Source: an uncultured Bacteroidia bacterium
Lineage (GTDB): Bacteria; Bacteroidota; Bacteroidia; Bacteroidales; UBA932
Length of the DNA stretch: 64,000 nucleotides
Reading direction: 5' to 3'
Assembly: GCA_902769525.1 (NCBI GenBank)
Contig: CACXPG010000001.1
Coordinates: 62,001-126,000 of the forward strand
Shown: one piece after another, positions 26,998 to 36,698 of the stretch
How positions within the stretch are numbered: position 1 is the first letter of the stretch
How the letters are laid out: the number at the start of each line of letters is the position of its first letter
Program-made: the position numbers and the translations under genes
The notes under the pieces: generated by a model
What the model saw: only the letters and a program-made list of their open reading frames with translations
Told to the model about the DNA's origin: nothing
Databases searched by the model: none

Positions 26998-28021
26998 CCA
27001 CCCATCTTCCGCTGCGGTCGGAGCCTTCTCTTTTCAGCAGTCCGTCTCTCTTGAGCCGGGCCAGATGCTTTTCCACTGTCTTGACTGATTTACCTGTCTG
27101 TTCAGCGATGGTCTTGGTGGTCATCCTCGGATAGCGGCCCAGTAGACGGAGGATTTTCACCCGGCTTTTTTCCTTCTTGGGTTTTGCATAACTCCAAGGA
27201 AGGAATCCGGCTTCCCGGAGCAGTCCCGGATCTTCTGTGGATTGCCGGTAAGAATTCAGGTCAGAGGAAATACCTTTTATTGTTTCTTCAAGCATAAACT
27301 CGCGGAAGATGTCCAGTGTTCCGCTTTCCTTTGTCTGGACAAGAGCCTTGATGTAATCTCCCTTGTCTTCCTTGAAAACCTTGGAAGGAATCAGTCCGGC
27401 CTCAAACTGGATCTGGTTCATGAGCAGCCTGGCCATCCTTCCGTTTCCGTCTGCCCACGGATGGATTACAACAAGGTAATAATGAGCATCAAAGCTGAGG
27501 TTATAACGCTCAGGAACGGTCAAATCCTTTGATTTCTCACGGTTGAGCCATTGGCAGAACTCCTCCAGCGCGGCCGGAACCTTGGTGTAACTCAGGTAAG
27601 ATTTTCCTCCGGCTCCGGCAGTCACGTTTAAAAGCCTAAGGTCCCCTTTTGAGGAAGAGAATTCTCCCAATGCCGTTTTATATGAGGAACCCGTGTTTTT
27701 CATCACCAGAGAAGACAGGTGCTTGAGCATACTGACAGTTACCGGAGCCTTCCCTTTGGCCAGGGCGATACTCTCCGTGTAAGCAGCCTTGAGATCCAGG
27801 TTCATCATTTGCTCGGCGATGGTTCTGCCTGAGGCTGTCAGCCCCTGGTCAAACAGCAGCTGGTTTTCTGTCTCGGTAACCGTTGAGCCTTCTATGGCCG
27901 TGGAATGGGTAATGATGGAATACAGATAGAACTTTTCATAGTCTATCTGAGATTCTATGCCCATTGCCCTGTATTTATCTATAAGGGAAAGCAGCTTGTC
28001 TATCTGTTCCGTCTTTGCCAT
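26987..28021 (-). CDS. Fic-domain protein with C-terminal winged helix
   Basis: Protein of 344 residues. The Fic motif reads HPWADGNGR at residues 187-195, a functional form with catalytic His187. An N-terminal inhibitory motif S-TAI-EG (Ser40, Glu44, Gly45) marks a class II, self-inhibited AMP transferase. The last 75 residues form a winged HTH (KILRLLGRYPRMTTKTIAEQ, then KTVEKHLARLKRDGLL), which suggests DNA binding. It would AMPylate a cytoplasmic target and could regulate its own gene. Two exact 13-bp repeats cover its promoter. It sits between two esterase paralogues, in reverse orientation. Confidence 0.93.
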   Translation of the reverse strand: MAKTEQIDKLLSLIDKYRAMGIESQIDYEKFYLYSIITHSTAIEGSTVTETENQLLFDQGLTASGRTIAEQMMNLDLKAAYTESIALAKGKAPVTVSMLKHLSSLVMKNTGSSYKTALGEFSSSKGDLRLLNVTAGAGGKSYLSYTKVPAALEEFCQWLNREKSKDLTVPERYNLSFDAHYYLVVIHPWADGNGRMARLLMNQIQFEAGLIPSKVFKEDKGDYIKALVQTKESGTLDIFREFMLEETIKGISSDLNSYRQSTEDPGLLREAGFLPWSYAKPKKEKSRVKILRLLGRYPRMTTKTIAEQTGKSVKTVEKHLARLKRDGLLKREGSDRSGRWVVIW

Positions 28022-28029
28022 TTCACCCG

Positions 28030-28037
28030 CAAATATA
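28030..28037 (-). promoter_or_regulatory. -7 box of the fic gene
   Basis: TATATTTG on the minus strand ends 8 nt before the ATG at 28021, so the leader would be very short or absent. Confidence 0.65.
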
Positions 28038-28043
28038 GCAATT

Positions 28044-28078
28044 TCTCCCTACTTTTCATATTTTATCTCCCTACTTTT
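28044..28078 (-). promoter_or_regulatory. Candidate operator: two exact 13-bp direct repeats
   Basis: TCTCCCTACTTTT (plus-strand reading) occurs at 28044-28056 and again at 28066-28078, identical in all 13 bases and 22 bp apart, which is two helical turns. The first copy fills the space upstream of the fic -7 box, the second lies where the -33 element or an upstream site would be. Binding by the HTH of the Fic protein itself is a reasonable guess. Confidence 0.6.
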
Positions 28079-28111
28079 TGGCCAATATTCCCTTCTGTCT
28101 GGCTTTTTTGC

Positions 28112-28119
28112 TAATTTTG
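28112..28119 (+). promoter_or_regulatory. -7 box of esterase copy 2
   Basis: TAATTTTG lies 25 nt before the ATG at 28145 and points away from the fic gene. Confidence 0.55.
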
Positions 28120-28144
28120 AATATTGAAATCAATTATCGCGATT

Positions 28145-29002
28145 ATGAAAAAGTATTTCCTCTCTCTGATTGTCCTGCTGGCCTTCTCTATCGGTGCCAG
28201 TGCAAGCAAGATCGTAACAGACAGTATCTTCTCCAAGAAACTCAATTGCTGGCAGAAGTACAACGTGTACCTGCCAACCGGGTTTGAAAAGTCCGGAAAG
28301 CAGTATCCGGTAGTTTATCTTCTGCACGGCCTTTACGGCAACTATTCCAACTGGGAAAAGTCCGGCGGCATGAAGCTGGTGGCAGACGAGCTGATTTCAA
28401 GCGGCGAGGCCTGCGAGATGGTCATCGTGATGCCTAATGCAGGAGATTCAGACGTAAGAAACTACCAGAACGGATATTTCAACGTGGAAGACTGGCCTTA
28501 CGAGGACTTCTTCTACCAGGAATTCCTGCCTGAAGTCGAAAAGAAATACCGGATCATCGGCGACAAGGAGCACCGCGCGATTATGGGCCTGTCTATGGGC
28601 GGCGGCGGAAGCGTGGTTTACAGCCAGAGACATCCTGAAATGTTCTCATCCTGCTACGCGATGAGCGCCTGGCTGGACAACAAGATGGGAGAGGTTGGCG
28701 GAAAGAACCTCAAGAAAGACAAGCTCTATATAGTAGCCAAGAGCGTGTCAGACAACTCAGCCGTTGACTTTGTGGAAAAGGCAGACGAGGAAACCGTCAA
28801 AAAGCTCAGGACCGTGAAATGGTTCATAGACTGCGGAGACGACGACTTCCTGATGGACCTTTCCGTTCTGCTGTACCAGAATATGAGAGCAAAGAAAATC
28901 AAGGCTGAACTCCGCATCCGCAACGGGGTTCACAACTGGGAATACTGGCATACGGCACTCCGCACGGCACTCCCGTTCGCCAGCCGCAACTTCAGTCGCT
29001 GA
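28145..29002 (+). CDS. Secreted alpha/beta-hydrolase esterase (copy 2)
   Basis: Protein of 285 residues from the ATG at 28145; an upstream in-frame start would put charged residues before the signal peptide. It is a paralogue of the gene at 26143, with the same signal peptide style (cleaved after SAS), LLHGLYGN, nucleophile motif GLSMGGGG, acid in WFIDCGDDD and His in NGVHNWEYWHTAL. The middle segment after AMSAWLD differs most between the copies. It has its own promoter and ends before a hairpin terminator. Confidence 0.88.
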   Translation: MKKYFLSLIVLLAFSIGASASKIVTDSIFSKKLNCWQKYNVYLPTGFEKSGKQYPVVYLLHGLYGNYSNWEKSGGMKLVADELISSGEACEMVIVMPNAGDSDVRNYQNGYFNVEDWPYEDFFYQEFLPEVEKKYRIIGDKEHRAIMGLSMGGGGSVVYSQRHPEMFSSCYAMSAWLDNKMGEVGGKNLKKDKLYIVAKSVSDNSAVDFVEKADEETVKKLRTVKWFIDCGDDDFLMDLSVLLYQNMRAKKIKAELRIRNGVHNWEYWHTALRTALPFASRNFSR

Positions 29003-29020
29003 GGCCTTTGGGACAAAACA

Positions 29021-29056
29021 AAAGAGGGGTGACAGAAATGTCATCCCTCTTTCTTT
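29021..29056. terminator. Bidirectional terminator after esterase 2 and rplQ
   Basis: Stem AAAGAGGGGTGACA, loop GAAA, and facing arm TGTCATCCCTCTTT with one G-T pair, with T- and A-rich flanks. It serves both the esterase gene and the end of the leftward ribosomal operon. Confidence 0.88.
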
Positions 29057-29085
29057 GTAGGTCAGGTTTTATGACCTTCTTGGCC

Positions 29086-29559
29086 TTATTCGGCCTTCTC
29101 CTCTGCCTTAGGCTCTTCAGCCTTAGGAGCGGCTTTCTTTGCACGGCTTCTTCTTGTAGTGGTTTTCTTCTCAGCCTTTGCTTCCTTTTCAACAGGAGCT
29201 GCTGCAAAGTCAACCAGTTCGATGTAAGCCATGTCTGCTGCGTCACCAGCCCTGAAACCGGTCTTCAGAATGCGGGTATATCCGCCTGGACGATCGGCAA
29301 TCTTAGGGGCAACTGTACGGAAAAGCTCTGTAACTGCCTCTTTCTGCTTGAGGTAGCTGAATACAACACGACGGTTTGCGGTTGTGTCGTTCTTGCTCTT
29401 TGTTATCAGAGGCTCAACATATTCTCTCAAAGCCTTAGCCTTTGCAAGTGTTGTCTCGATGTGCTTGTGAAGGATAAGTGATGAAGCCATATTGGAGAGC
29501 ATAGCCTTACGGTGACCGCTCTGACGACCAAGATGATTTACTGCTTTATTGTGTCTCAT
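29086..29559 (-). CDS. rplQ: 50S ribosomal protein L17
   Basis: Protein of 157 residues starting [20 protein letters not shown], the conserved L17 opening. After the core (about residue 118) comes a 40-residue Lys/Ala/Glu-rich tail, as is usual in Bacteroidota. Last gene of the ribosomal cluster, 14 nt after rpoA. Confidence 0.97.
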   Translation of the reverse strand: MRHNKAVNHLGRQSGHRKAMLSNMASSLILHKHIETTLAKAKALREYVEPLITKSKNDTTANRRVVFSYLKQKEAVTELFRTVAPKIADRPGGYTRILKTGFRAGDAADMAYIELVDFAAAPVEKEAKAEKKTTTRRSRAKKAAPKAEEPKAEEKAE

Positions 29560-29573
29560 TTCTTAAACTATTT

Positions 29574-30557
29574 TCAGATGTTATACTTGCTGATGTCCAT
29601 TCCAAACTTGAGACCGTGCTTGTTAACAAGCTCCTCGATTTCAGTCATAGACTTCTTTCCGAAGTTGCGGAACTTCATAAGCTCGCTCTTCTGATGGGAT
29701 ACGAGGTCTGCAAAGGTCTCGATATCTGCTGCCTTGAGGCAGTTGATGGCCCTTACTGACAGATCCTGGTCAACGAGCTTGCTCTTGAGAAGCTGACACA
29801 TCTTCAAGAAATCAGGATCAATCCTGGAATCTTCGGTCTTGCCCGGAATGTCAACCTCAATCTTTCCTTCGGTGAACAGGTTGAAATGGAAAATCAGAAT
29901 CTTAGCTGCTTCAAAGAGAGCATCCTTAGGGTTGATGCTGCCGTCTGTAGTGATTTCAAGCGAGAGGCTCTCATAATCTGTCTTCTGCTGAACTCTGTAA
30001 GGAGCTACAGTGTACTTGACGTTGATTATAGGAGTGAAGATGGAATCTATAGCGATAGTTCCGACAGGATCATTCTCGTTCTTGTTTTCCTCTGCAGGCA
30101 CCCAGCCTCTACCTTTGCCGATAGTCAGCGTTACAACAAGCTTTACAGACTCTTCCATAGAGCAGATATGCTGCTCAGGGTTGAGAACTCTAAAGTAAGA
30201 AAGCTTCTTTGAAATGTCATCGGCGGTAAATTCTTTCTTACCCCCTACTGTGAAGGTTATCTTTTCTCCTTCCTCAGTCTCGACCATTCTCTTGAATCTG
30301 ACCTTCTTGAGGTTGAGAACTATATCTATAACGCCCTCGATTACTCCAGGGATGGTTGCAAACTCGTGGTCTACACCCTCGATCTTTACTGAAGTGATAG
30401 CAAAGCCTTCGAGAGAGGAGAGGAGCACCCTTCTTAGAGCATTACCTATGGTAATACCGTATCTTGGCTCGAGAGGTTTGAACTCAAACTTGCCAACGGT
30501 ATCCGTAGATTCGAGCACCAGAAGCTTTTCGGGTTTTTGAAATGCTAATATCGCCAT
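29574..30557 (-). CDS. rpoA: RNA polymerase alpha subunit
   Basis: Protein of 327 residues from the ATG at 30557 ([17 protein letters not shown]). It holds the dimerising N-terminal domain with [20 protein letters not shown], the linker, and the C-terminal domain that contacts DNA and regulators ([19 protein letters not shown], then [15 protein letters not shown]). It lies 7 nt after rpsD, the classical alpha operon order. A longer frame upstream is only overlap with rpsD. Confidence 0.98.
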   Translation of the reverse strand: MAILAFQKPEKLLVLESTDTVGKFEFKPLEPRYGITIGNALRRVLLSSLEGFAITSVKIEGVDHEFATIPGVIEGVIDIVLNLKKVRFKRMVETEEGEKITFTVGGKKEFTADDISKKLSYFRVLNPEQHICSMEESVKLVVTLTIGKGRGWVPAEENKNENDPVGTIAIDSIFTPIINVKYTVAPYRVQQKTDYESLSLEITTDGSINPKDALFEAAKILIFHFNLFTEGKIEVDIPGKTEDSRIDPDFLKMCQLLKSKLVDQDLSVRAINCLKAADIETFADLVSHQKSELMKFRNFGKKSMTEIEELVNKHGLKFGMDISKYNI

Positions 30558-30564
30558 ATTAATT

Positions 30565-31185
30565 TTATTTAGAGTAGAGTTCAACGATGAGCTGCTCGTT
30601 AATGTTCTCAGGGATCTCGGTTCTGTCAGGAAGGTTGAGGAACTTGCCTTCAAGTTTCTCAGGATTCCATTCGAGCCATGAGTAGTGAGCAGGAGAAGCT
30701 GCAAGAGCCTCCTGAATAACCTCAAGACTCTTGGATCTCTCTCTAACACCTACGATATCACCTGGCTTAACGTGAGCGGAAGGAATGCCCATCACATTGC
30801 CGTTGAGGACAATATGACGATGGCTTACAAGCTGCCTTGCAGCGGCTCTGGTAGGAGCGATGCCAAGACGGTAAACGATATTGTCGAGTCTTGACTCGAG
30901 GAGCATAATGAGGTTCACACCCTTGATTCCCTTCATTCTGGAAGCCTCTGTATAGAGGTTGCGGAACTGTCTCTCGAGAACGCCGTAAGTGTACTTTACT
31001 TTCTCTTTTTCCTTCAACTGAGTACCGTATTCAGAAACTTTCTTTCTCTTCTTAGCGGCACCATGCTGACCTGAAGGGTAGTTCTTGTTGTCTCTTACCC
31101 TCTTTTCATAAGCCTTGTCAGGTCCATATATCGGCTCGCCGAACTTGCGGGCGATCTTTGTCTTTGGTCCAGTATATCTAGCCAT
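30565..31185 (-). CDS. rpsD: 30S ribosomal protein S4
   Basis: Protein of 206 residues starting [20 protein letters not shown], with the S4 RNA-binding domain ([20 protein letters not shown]). A primary 16S rRNA binder, and in other bacteria the translational repressor of the alpha operon. No zinc cysteines are present near the N-terminus. Confidence 0.98.
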   Translation of the reverse strand: MARYTGPKTKIARKFGEPIYGPDKAYEKRVRDNKNYPSGQHGAAKKRKKVSEYGTQLKEKEKVKYTYGVLERQFRNLYTEASRMKGIKGVNLIMLLESRLDNIVYRLGIAPTRAAARQLVSHRHIVLNGNVMGIPSAHVKPGDIVGVRERSKSLEVIQEALAASPAHYSWLEWNPEKLEGKFLNLPDRTEIPENINEQLIVELYSK

Positions 31186-31205
31186 ATTCTTATACGATTA
31201 ATCAG

Positions 31206-31595
31206 TTAAACTCTACGGCGGCCCTTAGGACGGCAACCATTGTGAGGCAGTGGGGTAACGTCGATGATTTCAGTTACCTCGATACCTGCGTTATGAATAG
31301 CCCTGATAGCAGACTCGCGTCCGGCGCCAGGACCCTTAACATAAGCCTTTACCTTGTGCAGGCCTGCGTCAACAGCAACCTTTGCACAATCTTCAGCAGC
31401 AACCTGAGCTGCGTAAGGAGTGTTCTTCTTGGATCCTCTGAAGCCCATCTTTCCGGCTGAGGACCAGCTGATAACCTGACCCTTTGAGTTGGTCAGGGTT
31501 ACTATAACGTTGTTGAATGTAGAAGAGATATGGGCCTGACCCACTGCATCTACCTTTACAACTCTCTTTCTGTTTGATACTACTTTCTTTGCCAT
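31206..31595 (-). CDS. rpsK: 30S ribosomal protein S11
   Basis: Protein of 129 residues with the S11 core [19 protein letters not shown] and the end [18 protein letters not shown]. Platform protein near the decoding site. Normal length; 16 nt after rpsM. Confidence 0.98.
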   Translation of the reverse strand: MAKKVVSNRKRVVKVDAVGQAHISSTFNNVIVTLTNSKGQVISWSSAGKMGFRGSKKNTPYAAQVAAEDCAKVAVDAGLHKVKAYVKGPGAGRESAIRAIHNAGIEVTEIIDVTPLPHNGCRPKGRRRV

Positions 31596-31611
31596 AATCT
31601 AAGTCCTCCCA

Positions 31612-31989
31612 TTATTTGGTTGCCTTCTTCTTGTTGGCAACGGTCTTCTTCTTGCCCTTGCGGGTACGGGCATTGTTCTTAGTGCTTTGCCCTCTTACAG
31701 GCAGACCCAGTCTATGACGGATACCTCTATAACATCCGATATCCATAAGACGCTTGATGTTCAGCTGAGTGGCGGTACGGAGCTCGCCCTCAATCTTATA
31801 CTCGTCTGCAATCGTCTTTCTTATTGCAGCAATCTGGTCATCTGTCCAATCCTGCACCTTGATGTTGCGGTCGATACCGTTCTTGTCAAGGATTTTTTGG
31901 GCAGAAGAGCGACCAATTCCGAAGATATAGGTAAGACCTATCTCTCCCCTTTTGTTTTTTGGTAAATCTACACCGGCTATACGTGCCAT
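31612..31989 (-). CDS. rpsM: 30S ribosomal protein S13
   Basis: Protein of 125 residues, [19 protein letters not shown] at the start and the conserved [15 protein letters not shown] block, with a Lys-rich tail that reaches toward the P-site tRNA. 67 nt after rpmJ. Confidence 0.98.
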   Translation of the reverse strand: MARIAGVDLPKNKRGEIGLTYIFGIGRSSAQKILDKNGIDRNIKVQDWTDDQIAAIRKTIADEYKIEGELRTATQLNIKRLMDIGCYRGIRHRLGLPVRGQSTKNNARTRKGKKKTVANKKKATK

Positions 31990-32056
31990 ATTCTATTTGT
32001 TTTTCTTTTGTTTTGATTTTTTCTGTTAAACAATCACTTGCAGGGCAATCTCCCGA

Positions 32057-32173
32057 TTAACCCTGACGCATCTTGAACTTAGGATTCTTCTTGCAGATGA
32101 TGTAAACGCGTCCCTTGCGTCTTACGATCTTGCAATCCTCGCTGCGCTTTTTTACTGATGCTTTGACTTTCAT
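32057..32173 (-). CDS. rpmJ: 50S ribosomal protein L36
   Basis: Small gene found by translating the gap between rpsM and infA: 38 residues starting [20 protein letters not shown] and ending NPKFKMRQG. It holds two cysteines (DCK and ICK) and no full four-ligand zinc ribbon, so it looks like the zinc-poor form. It has the usual place between infA and rpsM. Confidence 0.95.
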   Translation of the reverse strand: MKVKASVKKRSEDCKIVRRKGRVYIICKKNPKFKMRQG

Positions 32174-32215
32174 TGTATTGATATTTTTTAGTATTATCTT
32201 CTAGAGCCGATCACA

Positions 32216-32434
32216 TTATTTGTACCTGAAGGATATACGGCCTTTGGTAAGGTCATACGGAGACATCTCCACCTTTACCCTGTCGCCCGGAAGAATCTTG
32301 ATGTAGTGCATCCTCATCTTGCCGGAGATGTGGGCAATTATGATGGGACCGTTATCCAGTTCCACCTTGAACATGGCGTTGGAAAGTGATTCCAGAATGA
32401 CGCCGTCTCTTTCAATAGCTTCTTGTTTTGCCAT
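32216..32434 (-). CDS. infA: Translation initiation factor IF-1
   Basis: Protein of 72 residues, an OB-fold with [39 protein letters not shown] and ending in GRISFRYK. It binds the A site of the 30S subunit during initiation. It lies one base after map. Confidence 0.98.
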   Translation of the reverse strand: MAKQEAIERDGVILESLSNAMFKVELDNGPIIIAHISGKMRMHYIKILPGDRVKVEMSPYDLTKGRISFRYK

Positions 32435-32435
32435 A

Positions 32436-33209
32436 TTAGTATTCCTTGATCTTTTTAATGTAATCGAATGTTGTCAGTATCTCAGGTTTGCCTTTCCTTA
32501 CGGCAACGGCAAACTCGAAGTGGGCAGATTTCTTGCCGTCGGCAGTAGCCACTCCCCATCCGTCTCTCTTCTCATAAACCTCTTTGGCTCCTGCATTGAT
32601 CATCGGCTCTATACATATTACCATTCCCTGGCGGAGTTTCTTGCCGCTTCCTGGCTTTCCGTAGTTAGGAACCATAGGATCTTCGTGCATGTCCTTTCCA
32701 AGCCCGTGGCCCACAAGCTCTCTTACAACAGAGAAGCCCCTGGCCTCGCAATAGGACTGGATGGCATGTCCTATATCGCCGATCCTGTTCCCGTCCACAG
32801 CCTTTTCGGCTCCCAGATAGAGGCTCTCCTCAGTAGTCTTGAGAAGGAGAGCCGTCTCCTGGTCAACTTCACCTACCGGAAATGTGTAGGCGGAATCTCC
32901 GTAATAGCCTTTGTAGACTGTTCCGCAATCTACCGAGATGATATCACCCTCCTGAAGTACATAGCCATCGGGAATCCCGTGCACCACCATGTCGTTTACA
33001 GACAGGCAGAGCGTAGCCGGAAAACCTCCGTACCCCAGAAACCCAGGCACTGCTCCGTTGTCGCGGATGAAGGTCTCGGCAATCTTGTCCAGCTGCTTTG
33101 TAGTCACGCCCGGAGCAATGTGCTTGCCAACCTCAGCCAAGGTCTTTGACACAAGTATAGCATTCTCCCTGAGAATATCTATTTCTTCCTCTGTCCTGTA
33201 GTGTACCAT
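32436..33209 (-). CDS. map: Methionine aminopeptidase, type I
   Basis: Protein of 257 residues. Metal ligands of the pita-bread fold are present: Asp in [15 protein letters not shown], His in [14 protein letters not shown], and Glu in CIEPMI and HFEFAVAV. It removes the initiator Met from new proteins. It is placed between secY and infA as in many Bacteroidota. Confidence 0.97.
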   Translation of the reverse strand: MVHYRTEEEIDILRENAILVSKTLAEVGKHIAPGVTTKQLDKIAETFIRDNGAVPGFLGYGGFPATLCLSVNDMVVHGIPDGYVLQEGDIISVDCGTVYKGYYGDSAYTFPVGEVDQETALLLKTTEESLYLGAEKAVDGNRIGDIGHAIQSYCEARGFSVVRELVGHGLGKDMHEDPMVPNYGKPGSGKKLRQGMVICIEPMINAGAKEVYEKRDGWGVATADGKKSAHFEFAVAVRKGKPEILTTFDYIKKIKEY

Positions 33210-33244
33210 CTTATACTGACTTCAATGACTCTTTAAACCGTCTG

Positions 33245-34561
33245 CTATCTTCCTTTAAGTCTTCCGGTCTTTGTCAAGCCGTCATAGTGTCTCATAAGCA
33301 GATGAGATTCTATCTGCTGCAATGTGTCAAGCACAACTCCCACCATAATCAGCAGGGAAGTGCCGCCGTAGAACTGAGCGAACTGGTTGTTAACTCCAAC
33401 TATCATGGCCAGCGCAGGAAGGATACCCACGATTGCCAGGAAGATGGAACCAGGCAGAGTGATACGGCTCATTACTGAGTCTATGTATTCAGCGGTGTTC
33501 TTTCCAGGCTTTACGCCAGGGATGAAGCCGCCGTTCTTCTTCATGTCGTCTGCCATCTGAGTCGGGTTGATGATGACAGTTGTGTAGAAGTATGTGAAGA
33601 TTATGATAAGGAATGCAAATACCGCATTGTACCAGAAACCTTTCACGTCTGAGAACGTAGCCGCAAATCCTCTTGTCGCGTCAAACTGGGAGAACAGCAG
33701 AGGGAACATCATCAGAGCCTGGGCAAAGATGATAGGCATAACGTTGGCGGCGTTTATCTTCAAAGGGATATACTGCCTTACACCACCGTACTGCTTGTTT
33801 CCGACAATTCTCTTTGCATACTGTACCGGAATCTTGCGGGTTCCCTGTACAAGAGCGATAGTCAGGGCGAACACTACGAACAGAAGTATGAATTCCACGA
33901 TGAGCATCAGAGGGCCACCTACGCTTGCGCTCATTCTGGTACCGATTTCGGCAACCAGAGCGTGAGGCAGTCTGGCAACGATACCGATCATAATGATCAG
34001 TGAAATACCGTTACCGATACCGCGGTCGGTAATCCTCTCGCCAAGCCACATAATGAACATTGTGCCTCCAATGAGAATCAGTGTCGCGATTATGTTGAAG
34101 CCTGTGCCTTTCATAAGGAATGCCTCTGCCGGAAGCTGGGCATGAAGGTTGGTCAGATAAGCCGGACCCTGGATTGCAAGGATAACGATGGTCAGGTAAC
34201 GTGTCCACTGATTCATCTTTCTCCTTCCGCTCTCGCCTTCTTTCTGGAGCTTCTGGAAGTATGGAACCATAATGCCGAGGAGCTGGAGCACGATGGATGC
34301 GGAGATGTAAGGCATTACACCCAGCGCAAAGATCGAAGCGTTTCCGAATGCTCCTCCGGAGAACATATTGAGCAATCCCAGAAGACCCTCTGATGTCTGA
34401 GCCGTCAGATTTGAATCGGCGATCATGTTAGGGTTGATTCCCGGCATCACTACAAAGCTTCCAAGACGGTAGACCAGAATCAGCAGGAAAGTGTAGATAA
34501 TCCTCTTCCTCAGGTCTTCAATCTTGAAAATGTTCCTTATAGTTTCTATTAACCTCTTCAT
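33245..34561 (-). CDS. secY: Protein translocase subunit SecY
   Basis: Protein of 438 residues with ten predicted helices, the central channel of the Sec translocon. Typical segments are GSFVVMPGINPN, MNQWTRYLTI and GIGNGISLIIMIGI, and the cytoplasmic loop with GTRKIPVQYAKRIVG. It follows rplO by 4 nt. No sign of truncation. Confidence 0.98.
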   Translation of the reverse strand: MKRLIETIRNIFKIEDLRKRIIYTFLLILVYRLGSFVVMPGINPNMIADSNLTAQTSEGLLGLLNMFSGGAFGNASIFALGVMPYISASIVLQLLGIMVPYFQKLQKEGESGRRKMNQWTRYLTIVILAIQGPAYLTNLHAQLPAEAFLMKGTGFNIIATLILIGGTMFIMWLGERITDRGIGNGISLIIMIGIVARLPHALVAEIGTRMSASVGGPLMLIVEFILLFVVFALTIALVQGTRKIPVQYAKRIVGNKQYGGVRQYIPLKINAANVMPIIFAQALMMFPLLFSQFDATRGFAATFSDVKGFWYNAVFAFLIIIFTYFYTTVIINPTQMADDMKKNGGFIPGVKPGKNTAEYIDSVMSRITLPGSIFLAIVGILPALAMIVGVNNQFAQFYGGTSLLIMVGVVLDTLQQIESHLLMRHYDGLTKTGRLKGR

Positions 34562-34565
34562 TTTA

Positions 34566-35015
34566 TTACTTGATTACTGTTGCGGTTCCGTTCAAAGCCT
34601 CAATTTTGGCAACTGCGGACTTTGAGAATGCATTTGCAGATACATTGAGCTTTGCCTTGAGTTCTCCATTGCCGAGAATCTTCACCAGGTCGTTCTTGGA
34701 AACAAGACCGTTCTGGATGAAAGTGTCCAGGTTGATGGTGTCAACTCCGAGCTTCTCGCTCAAGGACTGAAGGGAAGAAAGATTGATAACCTTGTAGACA
34801 ACCTTTCTGGTGTTGGTGAAACCGAACTTAGGCAGCTGTCTCTGGATAGGCATCTGGCCTCCCTGGAAACCAAGCTTGTTGGCATAGCCGCTGCGCTGCT
34901 TGGCACCGTTCATACCGCGTGTGGAAGTTCCACCGTGTCCGGATCCTTCTCCGCGACCAATTCTCTTTTCTCTTCCCAAAGAGCCTTTAGCAGGTTTTAA
35001 TGTATTGAGTTTCAT
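34566..35015 (-). CDS. rplO: 50S ribosomal protein L15
   Basis: Protein of 149 residues, MKLNTLKPAKGSLGREKRIG, followed by the Gly-rich GRGEGSGHGGTSTRGMNG region. Late assembly protein of the large subunit; 12 nt after rpmD. Confidence 0.98.
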   Translation of the reverse strand: MKLNTLKPAKGSLGREKRIGRGEGSGHGGTSTRGMNGAKQRSGYANKLGFQGGQMPIQRQLPKFGFTNTRKVVYKVINLSSLQSLSEKLGVDTINLDTFIQNGLVSKNDLVKILGNGELKAKLNVSANAFSKSAVAKIEALNGTATVIK

Positions 35016-35027
35016 CGATAATCCTCC

Positions 35028-35207
35028 TTAAATTTCCTCAATTGTAACAAGGTGACGAACCTTCTCGATCATACCCTTGACAACTGGGGTCAGTTCAACT
35101 TCTACGGAATGGTGAATCTTTCTGATTCCTAAAGCCTCGAGAGTGGCAATCTGCCTCTTGGTAGCACCGCTCTTTCCTCTTACTTGTGTAACTTTAACCT
35201 TAGCCAT
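35028..35207 (-). CDS. rpmD: 50S ribosomal protein L30
   Basis: Short gene found between rplO and rpsE: 59 residues, starting MAKVKVTQVRGKSGATKRQ, with the L30 core LEALGIRKIHHSVEVE and the end KVRHLVTIEEI. Length and place are as expected. Confidence 0.96.
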   Translation of the reverse strand: MAKVKVTQVRGKSGATKRQIATLEALGIRKIHHSVEVELTPVVKGMIEKVRHLVTIEEI

Positions 35208-35219
35208 TTCTGAATCTCC

Positions 35220-35744
35220 TTATCCGTTAAATACATTGTTCATAGGAACGCCTCTGAGTCCTGCAACGGTGTAAGCGTCTCTCATCTGTGAAAGGGCTGC
35301 GATAGTAGCCTTTACCAGATTGTGAGGGTTGGACGATCCCTTTGACTTGGCGAGCACGTCGTGGATGCCTACAGACTCGAACACGGCACGCATAGCACCA
35401 CCGGCCTTCACTCCAGTACCAGGAGCGGCTGGCTTCATGAATACCTCAGCGCCGCCGAACTTGGCAGTCTGCTCGTGAGGAATAGTGTTCTTGTAGATAG
35501 GAACCTTAACCAGGTTCTTCTTTGCATCCTCGATAGCCTTGGAGATAGCGGTGGTAACTTCGTTGGCCTTGCCAAGTCCGTAACCTACAACGCTCTTCTC
35601 GTCGCCTACAACTACTATGGCTGCGAAGCTGAAGTGACGGCCACCCTTTGTAACCTTGGTCACTCTGTTGATAGCTACCAGCCTGTCCTTGAGTTCAAGG
35701 TCTGTAGTCCTGATATCTTTGTTGTTCTTGTTGTTCTCTGCCAT
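35220..35744 (-). CDS. rpsE: 30S ribosomal protein S5
   Basis: Protein of 174 residues with [20 protein letters not shown] and [20 protein letters not shown], the hallmark of S5. It takes part in decoding fidelity and mRNA helicase activity at the entry tunnel. It starts 5 nt after rplR. Confidence 0.98.
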   Translation of the reverse strand: MAENNKNNKDIRTTDLELKDRLVAINRVTKVTKGGRHFSFAAIVVVGDEKSVVGYGLGKANEVTTAISKAIEDAKKNLVKVPIYKNTIPHEQTAKFGGAEVFMKPAAPGTGVKAGGAMRAVFESVGIHDVLAKSKGSSNPHNLVKATIAALSQMRDAYTVAGLRGVPMNNVFNG

Positions 35745-35749
35745 AGCTC

Positions 35750-36106
35750 TTAGAATTTAAGACCGCCCTTGCGTGCGGCGTCTGCCAAACTTTTTACTCT
35801 GCCGTGATAGAGGTAACCTCCACGGTCGAAAGCCACTTCTGTAATTCCCTTTGCTGCTGCAACCTTTGCTGCTGCCTCTCCAACGAGAGCTGCAACTTCA
35901 ATCTTGGTCTTGCCTGCGGTCTGAGGAGCAACGTCCTTGTCCAGAGATGAAGCGGCGGCGAGAGTTACGCCATTAATATCGTCGATGAACTGAACATAGA
36001 TCTGCTTGTTTGATCTGAACACGCTCATCCTTGGTCTTTCCGGTGTTCCGCTGACAACCTTGCGGATACGGTAACGGATTCTCTGTCTTCTTTCTATCTT
36101 ATTCAT
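35750..36106 (-). CDS. rplR: 50S ribosomal protein L18
   Basis: Protein of 118 residues: [20 protein letters not shown] near the start and [20 protein letters not shown] near the end. Binds 5S rRNA together with L5 and L25. Normal length. Confidence 0.98.
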   Translation of the reverse strand: MNKIERRQRIRYRIRKVVSGTPERPRMSVFRSNKQIYVQFIDDINGVTLAAASSLDKDVAPQTAGKTKIEVAALVGEAAAKVAAAKGITEVAFDRGGYLYHGRVKSLADAARKGGLKF

Positions 36107-36119
36107 ATCCTATCCTCCA

Positions 36120-36677
36120 TTATTTAGCTGCAGCTGTCTTTCCTGCCTTTCTGCGGAGCACCTCGCCTGCGAACTTGATACCCTTGCCCTTGTAAGGTTC
36201 AGGCTTGCGGAATGAACGCACCTTGGCTGCTACCATACCGAGCAGTTGCTTGTCGGAACTTTTCAAAATGAGAATCGGGTTGGCACCCTTCTTTACCTGA
36301 GGAACCTCAGCGGTAACCTCGGCAGGGAGCATGAGCAGGATGTCGTGAGAGAAACCGAGGCTGAACTTCAGAAGCTGGCCGTTGGCTTCAACACGGTAAC
36401 CTACACCTACGAGTTCCTGTGTGGTTGAGTAACCCTCAGAAACTCCTACAACCATATTGTGTATAAGAGCACGATAAAGTCCGTGCATAGATCTGTGGCG
36501 CGGCTGGTCTGTAGGTCTCTTTACAGTAAGCACGCCTCCCTCAACGGAGACTTCCATATCTGGATCTACCTTCTGGCAGAGTTCTCCCTTAGGGCCTTTA
36601 ACCTTTACCACATTGTTTTCTACGGAGACTGTTACTCCTTGTGGCAGGCTTACAGGTAATTTTCCTATTCTTGACAT
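36120..36677 (-). CDS. rplF: 50S ribosomal protein L6
   Basis: Protein of 185 residues, MSRIGKLPVSLPQGVTVSVE, with the two repeated L6 folds and the end EPYKGKGIKFAGEVLRRKAG. Sits near the factor-binding site of the large subunit. 13 nt before rplR. Confidence 0.98.
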   Translation of the reverse strand: MSRIGKLPVSLPQGVTVSVENNVVKVKGPKGELCQKVDPDMEVSVEGGVLTVKRPTDQPRHRSMHGLYRALIHNMVVGVSEGYSTTQELVGVGYRVEANGQLLKFSLGFSHDILLMLPAEVTAEVPQVKKGANPILILKSSDKQLLGMVAAKVRSFRKPEPYKGKGIKFAGEVLRRKAGKTAAAK

Positions 36678-36698
36678 AATATCAATAATGTTTTTCTG

